From: an uncultured Ruminococcus sp.
GTDB lineage: Bacteria > Bacillota > Clostridia > Oscillospirales > Acutalibacteraceae
Direction: 5' to 3'
Length of the DNA: 6,116 bases
Assembly: GCA_946414115.1 (NCBI GenBank)
Contig: CAMKNF010000117.1
Location: 1-6,116, forward strand
Made by a program: the position numbers and the translations under genes. Positions 5,503-6,116 of the stretch are shown in pieces. Positions within the stretch are counted from its first letter, which is position 1; each line of letters begins with the position of its first letter. A model generated the notes under the pieces. That model saw only the letters and a list, made by a program, of their open reading frames with translations, ran no database searches and was not told the DNA's origin.

Positions 5503-6039
5503 ATGAACATATGGCATGACATTTCTCCAAAGAGAATCACAACCGATAAATTTTACGCTGTTATCGAGATTTCAAAGGGCGGCAAGAATAAATATGAGCT
5601 TGACAAGGAAACAGGAATGTTAAAGCTCGACAGAGTTCTGTTTACTTCAACTCACTATCCTGCAAACTACGGCTTTATTCCAAGAACCTTTGCCGATGAC
5701 GGAGACCCGCTTGACGTTCTTGTGCTTTGCAGTGAAACTATCCAGCCTATGACGCTCGTTGAGTGTAAGCCAATCGGTGTGCTTAATATGATTGACAACA
5801 ATAGCTGTGACGAAAAGATTATTGCAGTTCCCGTAAATGACCCGAACTACAACTGCTACAGCGATATAAAGGAACTTCCAAAGCATTACTTTGAGGAAAT
5901 CCAACACTTCTTTCAGGTTTATAAGTCGCTTGAAGCAGGCAAGACAACTTCCGTAACTGAAATCAGCGGAGTTAAAAAGGCAAAGGAAATTATCAAAAAG
6001 TCAATCGACAGCTACATAAAGGATTTCCAGCTTGCATAA
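5503..6039 (+). CDS. ppa: Inorganic pyrophosphatase, family I (soluble)
   Basis: The enzyme splits pyrophosphate into two phosphates with Mg2+ in the cytoplasm, pulling biosynthetic reactions (nucleic acid, tRNA charging, nucleotide synthesis) forward. The protein has 178 residues from ATG 5503, the normal length of bacterial family I enzymes. The start MNIWHDISPKRIT is typical. E22 and K30 in EISKGGKNKYELD correspond by position to the active-site Glu and Lys of E. coli PPase. HYPANYGFIP follows at 51-60. The family signature D-G-D-P-L-D-V is at residues 66-72, with D66, D68 and D71, and D98 and D103 match the remaining metal-binding Asp residues. The C-terminal helix (KAKEIIKKSIDSYIKDF) is complete. 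All key residues seem to be present. It is transcribed alone from a perfect-consensus promoter and closed by a strong terminator. Presence of this soluble type does not exclude a membrane pyrophosphatase elsewhere in the genome. Confidence 0.97.
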   Translation: MNIWHDISPKRITTDKFYAVIEISKGGKNKYELDKETGMLKLDRVLFTSTHYPANYGFIPRTFADDGDPLDVLVLCSETIQPMTLVECKPIGVLNMIDNNSCDEKIIAVPVNDPNYNCYSDIKELPKHYFEEIQHFFQVYKSLEAGKTTSVTEISGVKKAKEIIKKSIDSYIKDFQLA

Positions 6040-6052
6040 TAGAGTATATACA

Positions 6053-6084
6053 AAAAAGCTTTATCATTTCTGATAAAGCTTTTT
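6053..6084. terminator. Strong hairpin terminator after ppa
   Basis: A perfect 14-bp inverted repeat AAAAAGCTTTATCA/TGATAAAGCTTTTT with the loop TTTC begins 13 bases after the ppa stop. Plus-strand transcripts end in a U-tract formed by the descending arm, and the A-tract on the left gives the same on the minus strand. It could therefore be bidirectional for a convergent gene beyond the right edge. The last 32 bases of the window are AT-rich with no visible gene. Confidence 0.9.
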
Positions 6085-6116
6085 ATAAAGCATATTAAAT
6101 TATTATCAGATTTTAA

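Noticed and set aside
5063..5907. Minus-strand frames opposite the hydrolase and ppa genes (5063-5386 and 5647-5907)
   Set aside because: Both are antisense to solid genes, with no motif, promoter or ribosome binding site.
672..6039. Functional link between purD and ppa through pyrophosphate
   Set aside because: PurD releases ADP and phosphate, not pyrophosphate, and the genes are in separate transcription units. Their closeness is not evidence of a joint system.
1..6116. Defence island, prophage, transposon or CRISPR array
   Set aside because: No transposase, integrase, nuclease or toxin-antitoxin pair and no regularly spaced repeats were seen. The content is ordinary chromosomal housekeeping plus a few poorly characterised genes.

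Overview
The window looks like a chromosomal segment of a low-to-moderate GC Gram-positive gut-type Clostridia, most likely an Oscillospiraceae/Ruminococcus relative. This rests on the style of the proteins (an AICAR transformylase of the type that occurs without a fused cyclohydrolase, a DUF2974/Mbeg1-like hydrolase, and a pyrophosphatase beginning MNIWHDISPKR), on strong AGGAGG-type ribosome binding sites and on sigma-A-type promoters. That assignment is inference; no rRNA or other taxonomic marker is present. No mobile element, CRISPR array, tRNA or phage gene was seen.

Layout. (1) Positions 1-1937, plus strand: the 3' part of an AICAR transformylase gene (purH-type) followed after 14 bases by a complete purD. 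These are the end of a purine-biosynthesis operon, which stops at a strong hairpin at 1951-1975. (2) Positions 1959-2828, minus strand: a two-gene operon of a small multi-pass membrane protein of unknown function and a stand-alone two-CBS-domain protein, driven by a good promoter at 2856-2884. It converges on purD, and the shared hairpin also encodes the last residues of the CBS protein. (3) Positions 2829-3066: a divergent AT-rich intergenic region. (4) Positions 3067-4179, plus strand: a polytopic flippase-like protein of the MprF/LPG-synthase transmembrane family, probably starting at TTG 3067 and ended by a hairpin-T terminator. (5) Positions 4275-5399, plus strand: an Mbeg1-like (DUF2974) alpha/beta-hydrolase with its own promoter. 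(6) Positions 5503-6039, plus strand: a family I inorganic pyrophosphatase behind a perfect TTGACA-17-TATAAT promoter and followed by a strong terminator.

How they work together. The first two genes act in one pathway: PurD makes GAR early in purine synthesis, and the AICAR transformylase performs the penultimate step to IMP. The rest are independently transcribed single genes or short units whose link to purines is not evident. The CBS and membrane-protein pair could be a small nucleotide-sensing unit. The flippase-like protein and the DUF2974 hydrolase may both concern the cell envelope or lipids, but this is conjecture. Three start codons (flippase, hydrolase, pyrophosphatase) are placed downstream of the longest possible reading frame because the ribosome binding site dictates it.
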